DNA of 64,000 bases from Sanghuangporus weigelae (GCA_033182465.1 CP137325.1:1798001-1862000), one strand, 5' to 3'. Counted from the stretch's first letter, positions 1 through 10,100 are shown. Made by a program: numbers and translations. The notes: generated by a model from the letters alone, not told the origin.

Positions 1-24
1 CTAGAGCCCTCCAGCAATTTAATA

Positions 25-692
25 CAGGCATTTACTGGTCCTTTGAACACCCAATACAGATCCACTCGTACACAACACCACAAACATTTAAAAAAAAATC
101 TAATTACATATCTGAGTAGTCTGCTATGGAGGCTATATGCTGAAAAATTTTTGAGCTGTAAAATGTGCAGGAAAAATTGAATTGTGCGTGTGAAAAAGGT
201 AGGGTAAATGTCACGAAATTAACTCCTTTGAACAGCTTGTGACATAACTGTCACACTAGCGCATGTATTCGCGAGATGAGATCCGCCCGATTACATAATA
301 ATGTTGATAAGTCTGCCTGTCACGCTTTTCAAGTCACCTTTATTGTATGCCTTATATTAATTCATTGGATAGCTCTTTCGCCACAAAAACTAGGCTGCAT
401 ATACTTACAGTAGTGGAGTACTAATATATCTGCTTTTGAGCCATGCTCAAAGCATGAATGAATAGCAAAATGCATCTGATTCATTGTTTCTCATTGAGTT
501 TCACTGAAATTCAGCAGTAAATAATTTCTCTGTATTTAACGGGTCATAGTAATTTGCTGAAATTTCGCAGCATGACTCATGTGTATTATGTCCACCTATG
601 ATAAAAATTTCAAGTTGCAAATTGGAGGTTCGAGTGAGTAAATGTAGGGTGTTCAAAGGAAGGGTACTGTTTAAAGGACCAGTAAATGCCTG
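25..692. mobile_element. TA-flanked terminal-inverted-repeat element (MITE-like, family A)
   Basis: The left end reads CAGGCATTTACTGGTCC with TTTGAACACCC further in, and the right end is its inverse (GGACCAGTAAATGCCTG), with TA on each outer side (23-24 and 693-694). The right end carries a short insertion (GGGTACTGTTTAA) between the two inverted blocks. No open frame of useful length lies inside, so it looks non-autonomous. TA target duplication and CAG-type ends are typical of Tc1/mariner-like DNA transposons; that assignment is inference. A second member, of about 658 bp once its insertions are removed, is at 47268-61222, which confirms the borders. Confidence 0.8.
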
Positions 693-1710
693 TAAGTAAG
701 AACAATTGACCATTGCTTACTAAATTTCCTTTTGGGGACAAGTTAGTCATACTTTTGCCAAGATGTTTCAATTTTTGTCTTGAAAATCTTCACCCCCACT
801 CAAAATAAACTTTTGCTCAAAGATTAATATAATATTGGACATTCTCTATCTACTACAGGTATTTTCAGAGCGATTTATGCATTTGTGGAGGAAGACTTAA
901 GTCGTGAAATTGTCGTGACTTGACTTGCCGCGACTTACCGCTTTGCACCATAGTAGTACTGATCCTATCTTCCTGCGAGCGTCCTCGGAGTTGGGTATCT
1001 TATATCAACGCAAAATCTGGTTGCATTGCAAAAGGTAACAAATATTGATAGGCAACATCGAAAGAACACAAGGCGAAACGTTTTTGGTCTTCGATTAAGA
1101 AAGGATCACTTCGAGCGAGGCTAATGATTTCGTACGTCATGTACGCATTTTCATACAGGGATTTTTAGAGAGAGAGATTTCCATGAGTTATGTACAATTG
1201 GACGGTCCTGCGTTACACAGAGATGACCTTTGAGCTGAATGAGGAAATCCCATAACTGCTTTTACGGAAAAGCTTTACTTCCAGGTTGAACTGGAAGCTA
1301 GGTATGGCCTGAGATTCTTGCGAGCAAAAGAGCGATCTTAGAGTAAAGATTACATTGAGGATACAGGAAGAAACATCACATAAATGCCGATGGATTCTGT
1401 TAGGGAATTTCGCTACTTATTCCTCTTTTTGTGTAAGAATGTCTACCGTTCTCCATAGACTTGTTCTAGCATTCAAAGTTTTGAAAGGTCGTGCACAGGG
1501 CCAAAGAGAAACTCGTGACAACTTTTCCAGAGACTCGCCTTCGAAAGTTTCGGCTACCTCCATAACACCGAGGGTAAGTTGTACAGTTTACGCAAGCAAA
1601 ATGAAATGTACTGAAGTATGGCGCTGCACAAAAAAAGGACAAAAATAACCCGCAACGTCAGAGCTGGATGACTATGGAGATTCTTACCATCTTGTTCTGA
1701 GCTTTGAGGG
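693..1710. other. Intergenic, no gene seen
   Basis: This is AT-rich sequence with only short open frames, none with a recognisable protein signature. An open stretch at 1355-1573 followed by GTAAGT could be an old exon, but it lacks an ATG and a convincing partner exon. Confidence 0.5.
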
Positions 1711-2070
1711 ATGATCATATCATTCGCTTCAGGTGAACCAAGCTTTAGAAAAGTTCCCATCAGCTCGCACAAATCTCATCCGACGGCCGCTGGTGTATTT
1801 GGTGAACCCCCAGTAATAGCTTACAGAGGAGGCAAATCGCCAAGGCTGTGGAGCATCGTGAATGCAACAGGGGGATTCAACTTTTCTCTTGACAATCGAT
1901 CTTCATGGCTAAAGCTCATTGATAAATTCGATGTTCCAACTCAGGCTCGTCCTTTCTATAAGCAGTACTTGGCGCATCATTCTCAGGGATTCAGATTTTC
2001 AAAGAAACCGGAGAAACTTATAGGGCCGATCATATTATCTAGATTTCGCGAAGTTCTCAACCACTTCTGA
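1711..2070 (+). CDS. Hypothetical ORF or gene remnant, 119 codons
   Basis: An ATG-started open frame of 119 codons ends in TGA. It encodes a soluble, basic and aromatic-rich protein with no family that I recognise. The upstream frame (1355-1573) ends at a GTAAGT and an acceptor-like TTCAG sits at 1728-1732, but splicing there leads into another frame that stops after 27 codons. The region is therefore either a short independent ORF or a broken C-terminal piece of a larger gene. It lies only 15 bp upstream of the DNA element starting at 2085, so the insertion may have cut off its 3' region. Confidence 0.25.
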   Translation: MIISFASGEPSFRKVPISSHKSHPTAAGVFGEPPVIAYRGGKSPRLWSIVNATGGFNFSLDNRSSWLKLIDKFDVPTQARPFYKQYLAHHSQGFRFSKKPEKLIGPIILSRFREVLNHF

Positions 2071-2238
2071 CAACTCGATGGATACTATCATAGAACCCCT
2101 CTTTACAATTCTCGCCTGTAGGCTCAAAATGCCATCTTTTTAGCTCAAAAAAAAAGTCATGTAGTCACAAATGCATTCTTTACAATGCTGTGTGCTCAGA
2201 ATTTTTTTCTGGATTTTTGTTGTTTTGAATTGTGTAGG

Positions 2239-3216
2239 TGTTAGGGAGTAGGCCCGGGGTTACACCGGTTTGATCCTTTTGCCTAAGCAGCGGTGTGTTG
2301 TGCAGAGGTGATCTTATCTACCCACGTCTGGCTGTACCACGCGGTCCCTTACTAGCCTTCTTAGTCGCGGTCCGAGTTATGGATGCTTTCAGGTACGAGG
2401 TAATAGTAAAGCAGATTGGGATTTCCAAGAGGCGTGATAGTACAAAGCACACAGTAATAGCTCGCTGTAGGGCAAGCTTTACACCAGTGTGTTAAGAGGA
2501 TCGAAAGATGGGGAAATGAGGGCCTAATCCTACAACTATTTATGCTCTCAGATATTCCATTTTCCATCCTATTTCTTACTCATCCTGTCTCCACTTTACT
2601 CCACTTTCCTCCACCATTACATCTGTTCCTTTGTCATCCTGCTGCGCTTCGCTCCACTTTGCTCCAATCTTTGTAAGGTCGTCTCCACTATGACAGAATT
2701 CTTTGGAGTTGCTGACTGAGACAATAGAGGTGGTGCTCCGATATGGAATGCTCCACTGTCAGTACTCCATAACGATGTCATTGCCGTCATTGAGTGGCAT
2801 CTTTGCTCTTGGAGCGATGTAGGCTGCTCGGTATGTGATTCTTCGGAATTCATCTCGAGGTCCAGCGAGGGTAAGCATAACTCGCACGTCAGTGTTAAGG
2901 TGTCGGGTCGGTGTAGAGTATGGTCCAAGGCATATCATGAACTGCATAAGCTCTGCTGGTGGGTTCTGCTGGGTTCTGGTGACTAGCCATGCTTTGCCTT
3001 CGTATCGTATATCTCGAATGTAGCGCCATATCCTTCGTTGTATAAGGAGTTGTAATTGCTTGGTTTCCAGGTTCGCATCTCTTGGTAAATAAAGGTTTGC
3101 CTGTATCGTAGATGCTGGACATGGTGTGTGCAACTCCGGTCTATACCATCCAATCATTCTCCAAGTTATCGGGTTCGCAGTTCGAGGGGTCCGAGTTGTG
3201 ATCGTGAGTTCCTCTC
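2239..3216 (-). repeat. Solo LTR, part 1 (reverse orientation), interrupted
   Basis: It begins TGTTAGGGAGTAGG, the inverse of the end of the 1512-bp LTR of the element at 3217-15507. Together with 15508-16046, minus the 5-bp duplication CTCTC, it makes exactly 1512 bp. It therefore is a full solo LTR of the same family, inserted in reverse, flanked by GTAGG duplications. The complete element later jumped into this solo LTR. Several base differences from the intact LTRs are visible (for example in the U3 ORF), so it is older. Its U3 ORF on the minus strand is cut in two. Confidence 0.95.
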
Positions 3217-3566
3217 TGAAAGGATCCGCTCAAAAACTCGCATCAGGATCGACACGATCGACAGATCTACACGATCAGCTTTCCAAACGCGACCGGTAAC
3301 CAAGCCAGCTATCAAAGGCCCAAGCAATCGAGCGGCCTAGGCAACAGTAACCCGTTACCACCCGAGCGCTAGAAGCACCGAAGCGGATACGTAATCCCGC
3401 TAACAGCTAACACCGCCGACCGCCTATTACCGCGGACTACCACTCTAACGCCGCCGACCAAGCAACCAGAGCGACCTCGATCAAAAGAAGCGATCAAACT
3501 TCTTAGAAGTCCAGAAGCACAACTACTAAAGCCTAAACGCTAAAAGGCTAAAGGCTAATAAGGTTT

Positions 3567-4208
3567 ATGGAGACCTCACTGGCATTTCAGCACTGTCAAG
3601 TCTGTGCACGAGTTTACATGGTCCTTTATGAAGTATACTACTTAGTATGCACGGCAACGGTTGGCACGCGTGACTGTCACATTGAAACCGAGCGATATCT
3701 TCAAGATACAATGCATTCCAATCCACCAAACCCAATAGTACCCAAGAAACGAGAGGAACTCACGATCACAACTCGGACCCCTCGAACTGCGAACCCGATA
3801 ACTTGGAGAATGATTGGATGGTATAGACCGGAGTTGCACACACCATGTCCAGCATCTACGATACAAGCAAACCTTTATTTACCGAGAGATGCGAACCTGG
3901 AGACCAAGCAATTACAACTCCTTATACAACGGAGGATATGGCATTACATTCGAGACATACGATATGAAGGCAAAGCATGGCTAGTCACCAGAACCCAGCA
4001 GAACCCGCCAGCAGAGCTTATGCAGTTCATGATATGCCTTGGACCATACTCTACACCAACCCGACACCTTAACACAGACGTGCGAGTTATGCTTACCCTC
4101 GCTGGACCTCGAGATGAATTCCGAAGAATCACATACCGAGCAGCCTACATCGCTCCAAGAGCAAAGATGCCACTCAATGACGGCAATGACATCGTTATGG
4201 AGTACTGA
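3567..4208 (+). CDS. U3-encoded ORF of element 1, copy in 5' LTR (213 aa)
   Basis: This intact ATG-to-stop frame lies wholly inside U3, in the sense direction. The product is soluble, rich in Arg, Pro and Tyr, and has three Cys in the first 30 residues. I recognise no domain. The identical protein is encoded in the 3' LTR (14346-14987), and a split homologue lies in the solo LTR with a few amino acid changes (for example Tyr to His, Asn to Ser, His to Arg), which keep the frame open. Since transcription probably begins downstream of it in the 5' LTR, the copy likely to be in the genomic RNA is the 3' one. Confidence 0.6.
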   Translation: METSLAFQHCQVCARVYMVLYEVYYLVCTATVGTRDCHIETERYLQDTMHSNPPNPIVPKKREELTITTRTPRTANPITWRMIGWYRPELHTPCPASTIQANLYLPRDANLETKQLQLLIQRRIWHYIRDIRYEGKAWLVTRTQQNPPAELMQFMICLGPYSTPTRHLNTDVRVMLTLAGPRDEFRRITYRAAYIAPRAKMPLNDGNDIVMEY

Positions 4209-4422
4209 CAGTGGAGCATTCCATATCGGAGCACCACCTCTATTGTCTCAGTCAGCAACTCCAAAGAATTCTGTCATAGTGGAGACGACCTTACAAAGAT
4301 TGGAGCAAAGTGGAGCGAAGCGCAGCAGGATGACAAAGGAACAGATGTAATGGTGGAGGAAAGTGGAGTAAAGTGGAGACAGGATGAGTAAGAAATAGGA
4401 CGGAAAATGGAATATCTGGGAG

Positions 4423-4431
4423 CATAAATAG
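4423..4431 (+). promoter_or_regulatory. TATA-like box of the LTR promoter
   Basis: CATAAATAG lies about 31 nt upstream of the segment (4458-4469) that is complementary to the primer-binding site, which is the expected start of R. The box is also present in the 3' LTR. Position fits a pol II core promoter, but no expression evidence is available here. Confidence 0.6.
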
Positions 4432-4457
4432 TTGTAGGATTAGGCCCTCATTTCCCC

Positions 4458-4742
4458 ATCTTTCGATCCTCTTAACACACTGGTGTAAAGCTTGCCCTAC
4501 AGCGAGCTATTACTGTGTGCTTTGTACTATCACGCCTCTTGGAAATCCCAATCTGCTTTACTATCACCTCGTATCTGAAAGCATCCATAACTCGAACCGC
4601 GACTAAGAAGGCTAGTAAGGGACCGCGTGGTACAGCCAGACGTGGGTAGATAAGATCACCTTTGCACAACATATCGCTGCTTAGGCAAAAGGATCGAACC
4701 GGTGTAACCCCGGGCCTACTCCCTAACATTGGATCGAAAGAT
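4458..4742 (+). promoter_or_regulatory. Self-priming pair: mRNA 5' end segment and PBS
   Basis: ATCTTTCGATCC at 4458-4469 (predicted 5' end of the RNA) is perfectly complementary to GGATCGAAAGAT at 4731-4742, which begins 2 nt (TT) after the LTR end. This is the geometry of Tf1-type self-priming, where the folded RNA 5' end serves as the reverse-transcription primer in place of a tRNA. I saw no obvious match of the PBS to a tRNA 3' end. The second element of this window (58903-58913 with 59121-59131) has the same arrangement with a different sequence. Confidence 0.75.
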
Positions 4743-5127
4743 CACTCGCTAGTTTTACCACCACCTCTCACGGGCAAGGTTCTTGGCTAGTGTTTTATCG
4801 AGGCGAGGACCGTCGACCTCAAGTCCCTATCGACGTCGCTAGTTTCGAGACTAGTACCCATATCGAATCCTCAGGACAAGTGCACATCCTGGAGAACGAC
4901 AAACCCAATTCACTTAAATCACATATCTACTATCATAACCCCTACAACGACGAAGTGTACCTAATAGCAAAGGCATCTGGTAGCCCTGCAGTTGGGAGCA
5001 CGCAAACAACAACCACGAAAGTAGCAGCAGTCCCTTCCACTATTGCTACATTCGACGAGAAAGGAACTACTTGGTTAACAGCACCAAGGAACAATAACCC
5101 TGAAGCATCAGGCGAGAAACGAAGTTC
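4458..5127 (+). other. ATG-free leader of element 1, with an ATG-less open frame
   Basis: No ATG occurs on the sense strand from the predicted RNA start to the ATG at 5128, about 670 nt. Roughly ten would be expected by chance. Within it a frame is open from 4727 to the TGA at 5129-5131 (about 135 codons) but has no ATG. Its stop overlaps the ATG of the next ORF as ATGA. The simplest reading is a leader kept free of upstream start codons so that scanning ribosomes reach 5128. The open frame could also be translated from a non-AUG codon, with termination-reinitiation at ATGA. Confidence 0.7.
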
Positions 5128-6162
5128 ATGAACCGATCAGGAAACGCCAACAACAGAAGTAACGGTCATCGAACGAACGAACGGGCGAACGATAATCAAA
5201 CGAGGTTCACACCTAGATCCCTCGACGAACGAGTTCAACATCTCACCAACAGGCTACGTAGTCTGGAAAGCGATCACGACATACTATACGCGACAACGAA
5301 CCACAGCATATTGTATCCACCAGTGATCAGAAGGCTACAAGAAAGGGTTGAAAGACTGGAAGAACGAACTGCAAACACGGGGCAGTCAAACAGTCTACCA
5401 ACCGGAGCATACGCGACAGCAGTAGGAGACCGATTCGAAGCACTCGAAACAACTACTCGAAGAATTGGAGCACAGGTAGCAGCTCTAGAGAGATATACTC
5501 TGGAATTGGATCGAGCAGCAGGGGCACTCAATCAACGGGTCATAGACGGAAACGGAGTACTTGACCGAGAGCTCAACGCTATCCGAAACAGGATTACTGC
5601 TCAGGAACAACAACTACAGACAATCGAGACGAGAATCGGAGAGCTTAACAGGACAGCTCTAGATCAACCAAGGATTGTTCAAGACATCCATAACCTGCGA
5701 GAAGCCCTACTCCAACTAGGACAAACAATCGAGTCGAGTCAACGCACCTACGCAGCTATACTCACATCGGTACAGACAACCGAAACTACCTCAAGGAACA
5801 TACTCGAACACGCTCAACGAATTCGAGAAGTAGCTCAGGCAGCACAACGCTGGGAATACTTTCTACCAAGAGAGAGAGCCCAACAGGAACAGAGTTCTGA
5901 CGAATCAGTGTCCTCAGACGAAGAAGCATCACGAAGGCCATTCTTACTCAGAACCCCACCTCGAACGGTTATCATCCAAGTACCAACAGTACCTGCAGTA
6001 CCAGCAAGTGGTTCAGTAGCAACCCAAGCGCCAGAGAATCCACCACCACCATCCTATTCACCACCAGCAGTGCCCATAAGCACTTACGATCATGTCGACA
6101 ACCGACCAGAAGGTGCAAGCACTGGAGCAGCAACTACAGACTCTTCAGACACAACTCTCTAA
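5128..6162 (+). CDS. Coiled-coil ORF upstream of gag, element 1 (344 aa)
   Basis: It opens at the first ATG of the predicted RNA. The protein is Arg/Glu/Gln-rich with long heptad-like stretches (about residues 30-240) suggesting extended coiled coils. An acidic Ser/Glu patch and a Pro-rich tail (about residues 255-325) follow. No CCHC box or enzymatic motif is present. It overlaps gag (ATG 6092) by 71 nt in another frame. The other retrotransposon has a coiled-coil ORF in the same place (56555-58348), so it is a conserved component, perhaps a structural or particle protein; that role is inference. Confidence 0.75.
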   Translation: MNRSGNANNRSNGHRTNERANDNQTRFTPRSLDERVQHLTNRLRSLESDHDILYATTNHSILYPPVIRRLQERVERLEERTANTGQSNSLPTGAYATAVGDRFEALETTTRRIGAQVAALERYTLELDRAAGALNQRVIDGNGVLDRELNAIRNRITAQEQQLQTIETRIGELNRTALDQPRIVQDIHNLREALLQLGQTIESSQRTYAAILTSVQTTETTSRNILEHAQRIREVAQAAQRWEYFLPRERAQQEQSSDESVSSDEEASRRPFLLRTPPRTVIIQVPTVPAVPASGSVATQAPENPPPPSYSPPAVPISTYDHVDNRPEGASTGAATTDSSDTTL

Positions 6163-7180
6163 ACACAGCATCAAGCTTCCGAAGTACTATGGCAAGCGAA
6201 GCGAAGATATTGATCTGTGGATTAGTCGATGTATCTCGAAGCTGGCACAGCATGGAGTCAAGGATGAGGAGGAGATTGCAAAGAGCCTATTTGCGGCCCT
6301 AGAAGGCGACAGCTACGATTGGTTTGCAGAAAAGAATACCCTAACATCATTCGATGCCAATGGGAAACTGAAACCAGTACCTGCGATTATCGCTGCAACA
6401 AATGGAATGTTCGCATCACTCAAGGACATGCTGAACTGGATGAGGATCCGAGCAGGACATCCGATCATTGGAGAACAGGAAGCCCTATTCCAACTACTAT
6501 GCATCCAGCAGAAAGGAGCAAGCATTAGGGCGTACAACGACGAATTCCGACGACTCAAAGCACGAGCACCAGACACGATGGATAAGCAGATGCTCAAGTA
6601 CATCTATGTCAAAGGACTAGACATGTGGGTCAAACGACGAGTCGAATCTGTACAACCCGATGCTTTCGAGAAGAACGACCTCGATGCATGGATGGAATGG
6701 ACAAGCAACCTAGCAAACTCTGATGCCAGGCAAAGGCTCATGGGTAATCAAACATACACCCCAAGATTCAAATCGAACGGACAGTCATCTTTCCGACCAC
6801 CAGTACAAACAACGAAACGAGATCCAGACGCCATGGATGTAGATGCACTCCGAGGCTTGCCGAAGAAGGGAGGCAAATGCTACAACTGTGAAAAGTCAGG
6901 ACATTACGCAAAGGAATGCAAGGCACCAAGGAAGCAAAAGGGTTCTTCCTCTAAGCGGCCGAAGAAGACTAATGGTGTAAAACGGAGGACGATGACAACA
7001 CGAACAATCGATTTCAAGGAAACATGTCCCGATCCACACTGCCGAAGGCCAGTCCACTACGACCATGTAGCATGGGCTAAAGGCGATGAATCAGCAGGAT
7101 GGACTTGCAAGCATGACGAAGAATACCGAAACAACATTCGCAAATCCCTAGCAAGTAAAGAGCAACAGGGAAAAGATTAA
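6092..7180 (+). CDS. gag: Gag of element 1 (362 aa)
   Basis: The first half is a retrotransposon Gag (capsid-like) region with the typical pattern around an LPKYYGKRSEDIDLWI start and a LFQLL...YNDEFRRLK helix block. A CCHC zinc knuckle, CYNCEKSGHYAKEC, lies near residues 262-275 and is followed by a basic tail for RNA binding. A second cluster of Cys/His residues (CPDPHCRRPVH) lies near the C-terminus. The frame ends at TAA 7178-7180, and pol is in the -1 frame with a slippery heptamer just before the stop. The ATG at 6092 lies inside the preceding ORF, so gag needs leaky scanning, reinitiation or another route to be translated. Confidence 0.9.
   Translation: MSTTDQKVQALEQQLQTLQTQLSKHSIKLPKYYGKRSEDIDLWISRCISKLAQHGVKDEEEIAKSLFAALEGDSYDWFAEKNTLTSFDANGKLKPVPAIIAATNGMFASLKDMLNWMRIRAGHPIIGEQEALFQLLCIQQKGASIRAYNDEFRRLKARAPDTMDKQMLKYIYVKGLDMWVKRRVESVQPDAFEKNDLDAWMEWTSNLANSDARQRLMGNQTYTPRFKSNGQSSFRPPVQTTKRDPDAMDVDALRGLPKKGGKCYNCEKSGHYAKECKAPRKQKGSSSKRPKKTNGVKRRTMTTRTIDFKETCPDPHCRRPVHYDHVAWAKGDESAGWTCKHDEEYRNNIRKSLASKEQQGKD
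7168..7174 (+). promoter_or_regulatory. -1 ribosomal frameshift site (G GGA AAA)
   Basis: The gag codons here read GGA AAA GAT TAA, preceded by G, giving the heptamer GGGAAAA in the X XXY YYZ form of a simultaneous-slippage site. A -1 shift enters a frame that is open through 7285 into pol and carries CEC...C residues in between. The stop lies only 6 nt after the heptamer. I did not test for a downstream pseudoknot. Confidence 0.75.
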
Positions 7181-10100
7181 GACCTCCATCGAACGAGACT
7201 GCGCGATGTGAGTGTAACAAGGGTGACGAGAAAGGTTTCAACAACCAGTGTTTCAAACCTCCTGGGTTCAACCCCAGTGAAGCGATGTACAATAAGCGAT
7301 TGCCAATACAAGCATTGCATCCCCGATTACCTATTCGAGTGAAGGTTGGAACAAAGACCCTAGCAGTCAAAGCGTTAATCGATTCCGGAGCTACATGCAG
7401 CACGATACACCCCAACTTGGTACGACACTACAGCCTATTCAAAAAGAGGCTTGATCACCCTCGACCTTTGAATAATGCGGATGGAAGTCCCAACCAAGGA
7501 GGAGCAATCACGCACGAGGTCTACACATTAATTTTTGATGGACCTAAACCGCAGCCACAAACGTTGGCAGTAGCAACCACAGGACAGGATCAAGTGATCC
7601 TAGGAATTGACTATTTGGCCAAAGTCAATCCCGAAATTGATTGGAAGAATCAAGTATGGAATCGGAATGGTAATTCGATACCATTCGAGCTCAACGTCAT
7701 ACGAGCTACCAAGAAGCGAAGGCACAGGAAGCGCAAACGGAAACGGCAAACGAAAGGCAAACCTGACAAGACAAGACCTAGGCATAACACGAAGCAACAG
7801 GCTCAGGACAGAGACAACTATCGACACTCTGGAGCACCAGGAATAATATTTGCGCCAAGGAGAGACAACAACGGACACTCTCACGAAACGAAGCCACAAG
7901 CGAAGCCGGAAACCAGACCAGCAACACCAAGACTGGAACAGGCAAAACAGACGCCAGAAGTGAAGAGTCCGAGCACGGAAAATATACCAGACTCTGCAAC
8001 GAAACAGCCACAACAGGAAACGGCAAACAAGCATCATCGAGATGAGGAGGAAATAAACTACACTCCCAAGCGATGGAAGAAACAGGCACCACAAGGAACG
8101 AGTATAGTGCAACGACGACCAAGGCACATACCGAGACGGATGATCCCAGCACGGCAATTGTACCAGACATCCGAAGGCGAAACAGAAGAGATAACAGGCA
8201 AGCATAGCCTAGACGAACAGGAGGAAATAAATGACTCTCCGAAACGTTGGAAGAAACAACCACCACAGAAGATACATCCACTAAGGCAAAACATGCCGGA
8301 AGATGAAGAACTCTGGCCATCACCAGAAGAAAACCCGGGCATGAAGTATAGGATACGACCACGAAAGACACGGTATCCAGAGAAGCCAGTGGCAGGCATT
8401 ATACGACCGAGGACGGCATCGTTAATGCGAGGAGCTAGTCCCACACCGAAGCGTACAAGATGGGCAGACAACGAAAGCGATATCGAGATGCAAGACGAGC
8501 AGGAGACAACAGAAGACACTCCTATGCACGACATAGAGCCAGAAGACATTGAAAGTCTTAGGACGACCAACCAACCAGCTACCCTTACCAGAAAGGAAGA
8601 GCTCGCTGCAAAGCTAGAGCTAGACATCAATCGAAATTGGTCACCAAGGCAGCAGAACCAAGTCTCACAGCCACTGAACAAAGCGAGTTCAGTATCCCAG
8701 CAGTATTCTCAGCAAAAGGCAGCTGCAGAAGGATTACTAGGAACACAGAAACGAGATTGGCGAAAACTCCTACCAAAGGAAATAGAAGACTACGCAGACG
8801 TCTTTGATCCTGATAAATCGAGAAGGTTACCCAAGCATACAAAATGGGATATGGCGATTAACCTCAAAGAAGGAGTACCATTACCGAAACCAAGGCCTAT
8901 TATCAAGCTCACACGAGAAGAGCAAGCAGCACTCGACGCTTATGTCAAAGAGTTACTTGACAAAGGATGGATTGAAAAGGTTCAACCACACGAACCGTGT
9001 CCGGTAGCAGCACCAGTCTTCTTTGTAGGAAAGAAAGACGGAGGAGCACGAGCAGTAACCGATTACCGAGACATCAACGACACGACAGTATCAGATCCAT
9101 ACCCGATACCGATCATGAGTGTTCTCCCAGAGAAACTGGAGAAAGGAAAATTCTTCTTTACACTCGACATGCGATCAGGTTACAACAACCTGCGAATCCG
9201 AGAAGGAGACGAGTGGAAGGCAGCATTCCGAGTTGGCAATGCAGTCTACAAGCCAAAGGTCATGATGTTTGGAATGAAGAACTCACCTGCAGTATTCCAA
9301 AGATTCATGAATGACAACTTCGAATATTGGCTCAGGACAGAAGAAGCACTCAACTATTTGGACGACCTTATTGGTCAAGCACAAACTGAAGAGGAACATT
9401 GGAAACTCCTCAGGGCAATTCTACAGAAATGCCGAGAGCTCGACATTTACCTCAAAATCGAGAAATGTCACTTCCTCCAAACCCAGCTCGACTACTTGGG
9501 ATTTGTAGTAGGAACGAAAGGCATCCAGATGGATCCTTATAAGCTCAAAGCTATTCACGAATGGCCAGTGCCAAGGACGAAACGACAAGTTCGAAAGTTC
9601 CAAGGATTTTGTAACTTCTACCGAAGATTCATCAGGAACTATGCCGATACATTCGCACCTATTGGCGACCTTATCAAAAAGGATCGCAAGTTCATATGGG
9701 CAGAGGCACAAGATAAGGCATTCGAAAGTATCAAGAAGGCATTCGAAACGGAAGTCGCATTGGCAATGCCAAAGCCAGACAAACCATATACATTGGAAAC
9801 CGATGCATCCGATGTAGCGATTGGTGCAGTCTTACAACAAGAAGACAACCAAGGAGAACTGAGACCTTTAGGTTTCATGTCGAAAACTCTAACGAACACC
9901 CAACGAAACTATCCGACGCATGACAAAGAGATGCTAGCAATCATGGAAGCACTCAAGCATTGGAGACACCTATTGGAGGGAACCAAAGAACCAGTAACAA
10001 TCCGAAGCGATCATGCAAACCTCCGATACTTCATGACAGCTCAGAATCTATCGAGACGTCAAGCAAGATGGGCACTAGAGTTATCACGATATAACTTCAA

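Larger units (their letters stand above)
3217..4728 (+). repeat. 5' LTR of element 1
   Basis: It is 1512 bp, with TG...CA ends. U3 runs from 3217 to about 4457 and contains a 213-codon ORF (3567-4208) and a TATA-like box (4423-4431). By position R should begin near 4458. The first 350 bp (3217-3566) contain no ATG on the sense strand, so the U3 ORF has the first ATG of the LTR. A long LTR with a coding U3 is unusual for Ty3 elements. Confidence 0.95.

Noticed and set aside
1355-1648. Open frame with a GTAAGT near its end
   Set aside because: No ATG, and the only nearby acceptor leads to a stop after 27 codons; no family likeness.
2617-2928. Frames in the R/U5 and U3 parts of LTRs other than the U3 ORF
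   Set aside because: They overlap the U3 ORF in other frames or strands and change or break between solo and intact LTRs.
7600-8681. Long minus-strand frames opposite the pol spacer
   Set aside because: Shadows of the biased codon use of the charged spacer; Cys/Leu/Ser-rich products without likeness to proteins.
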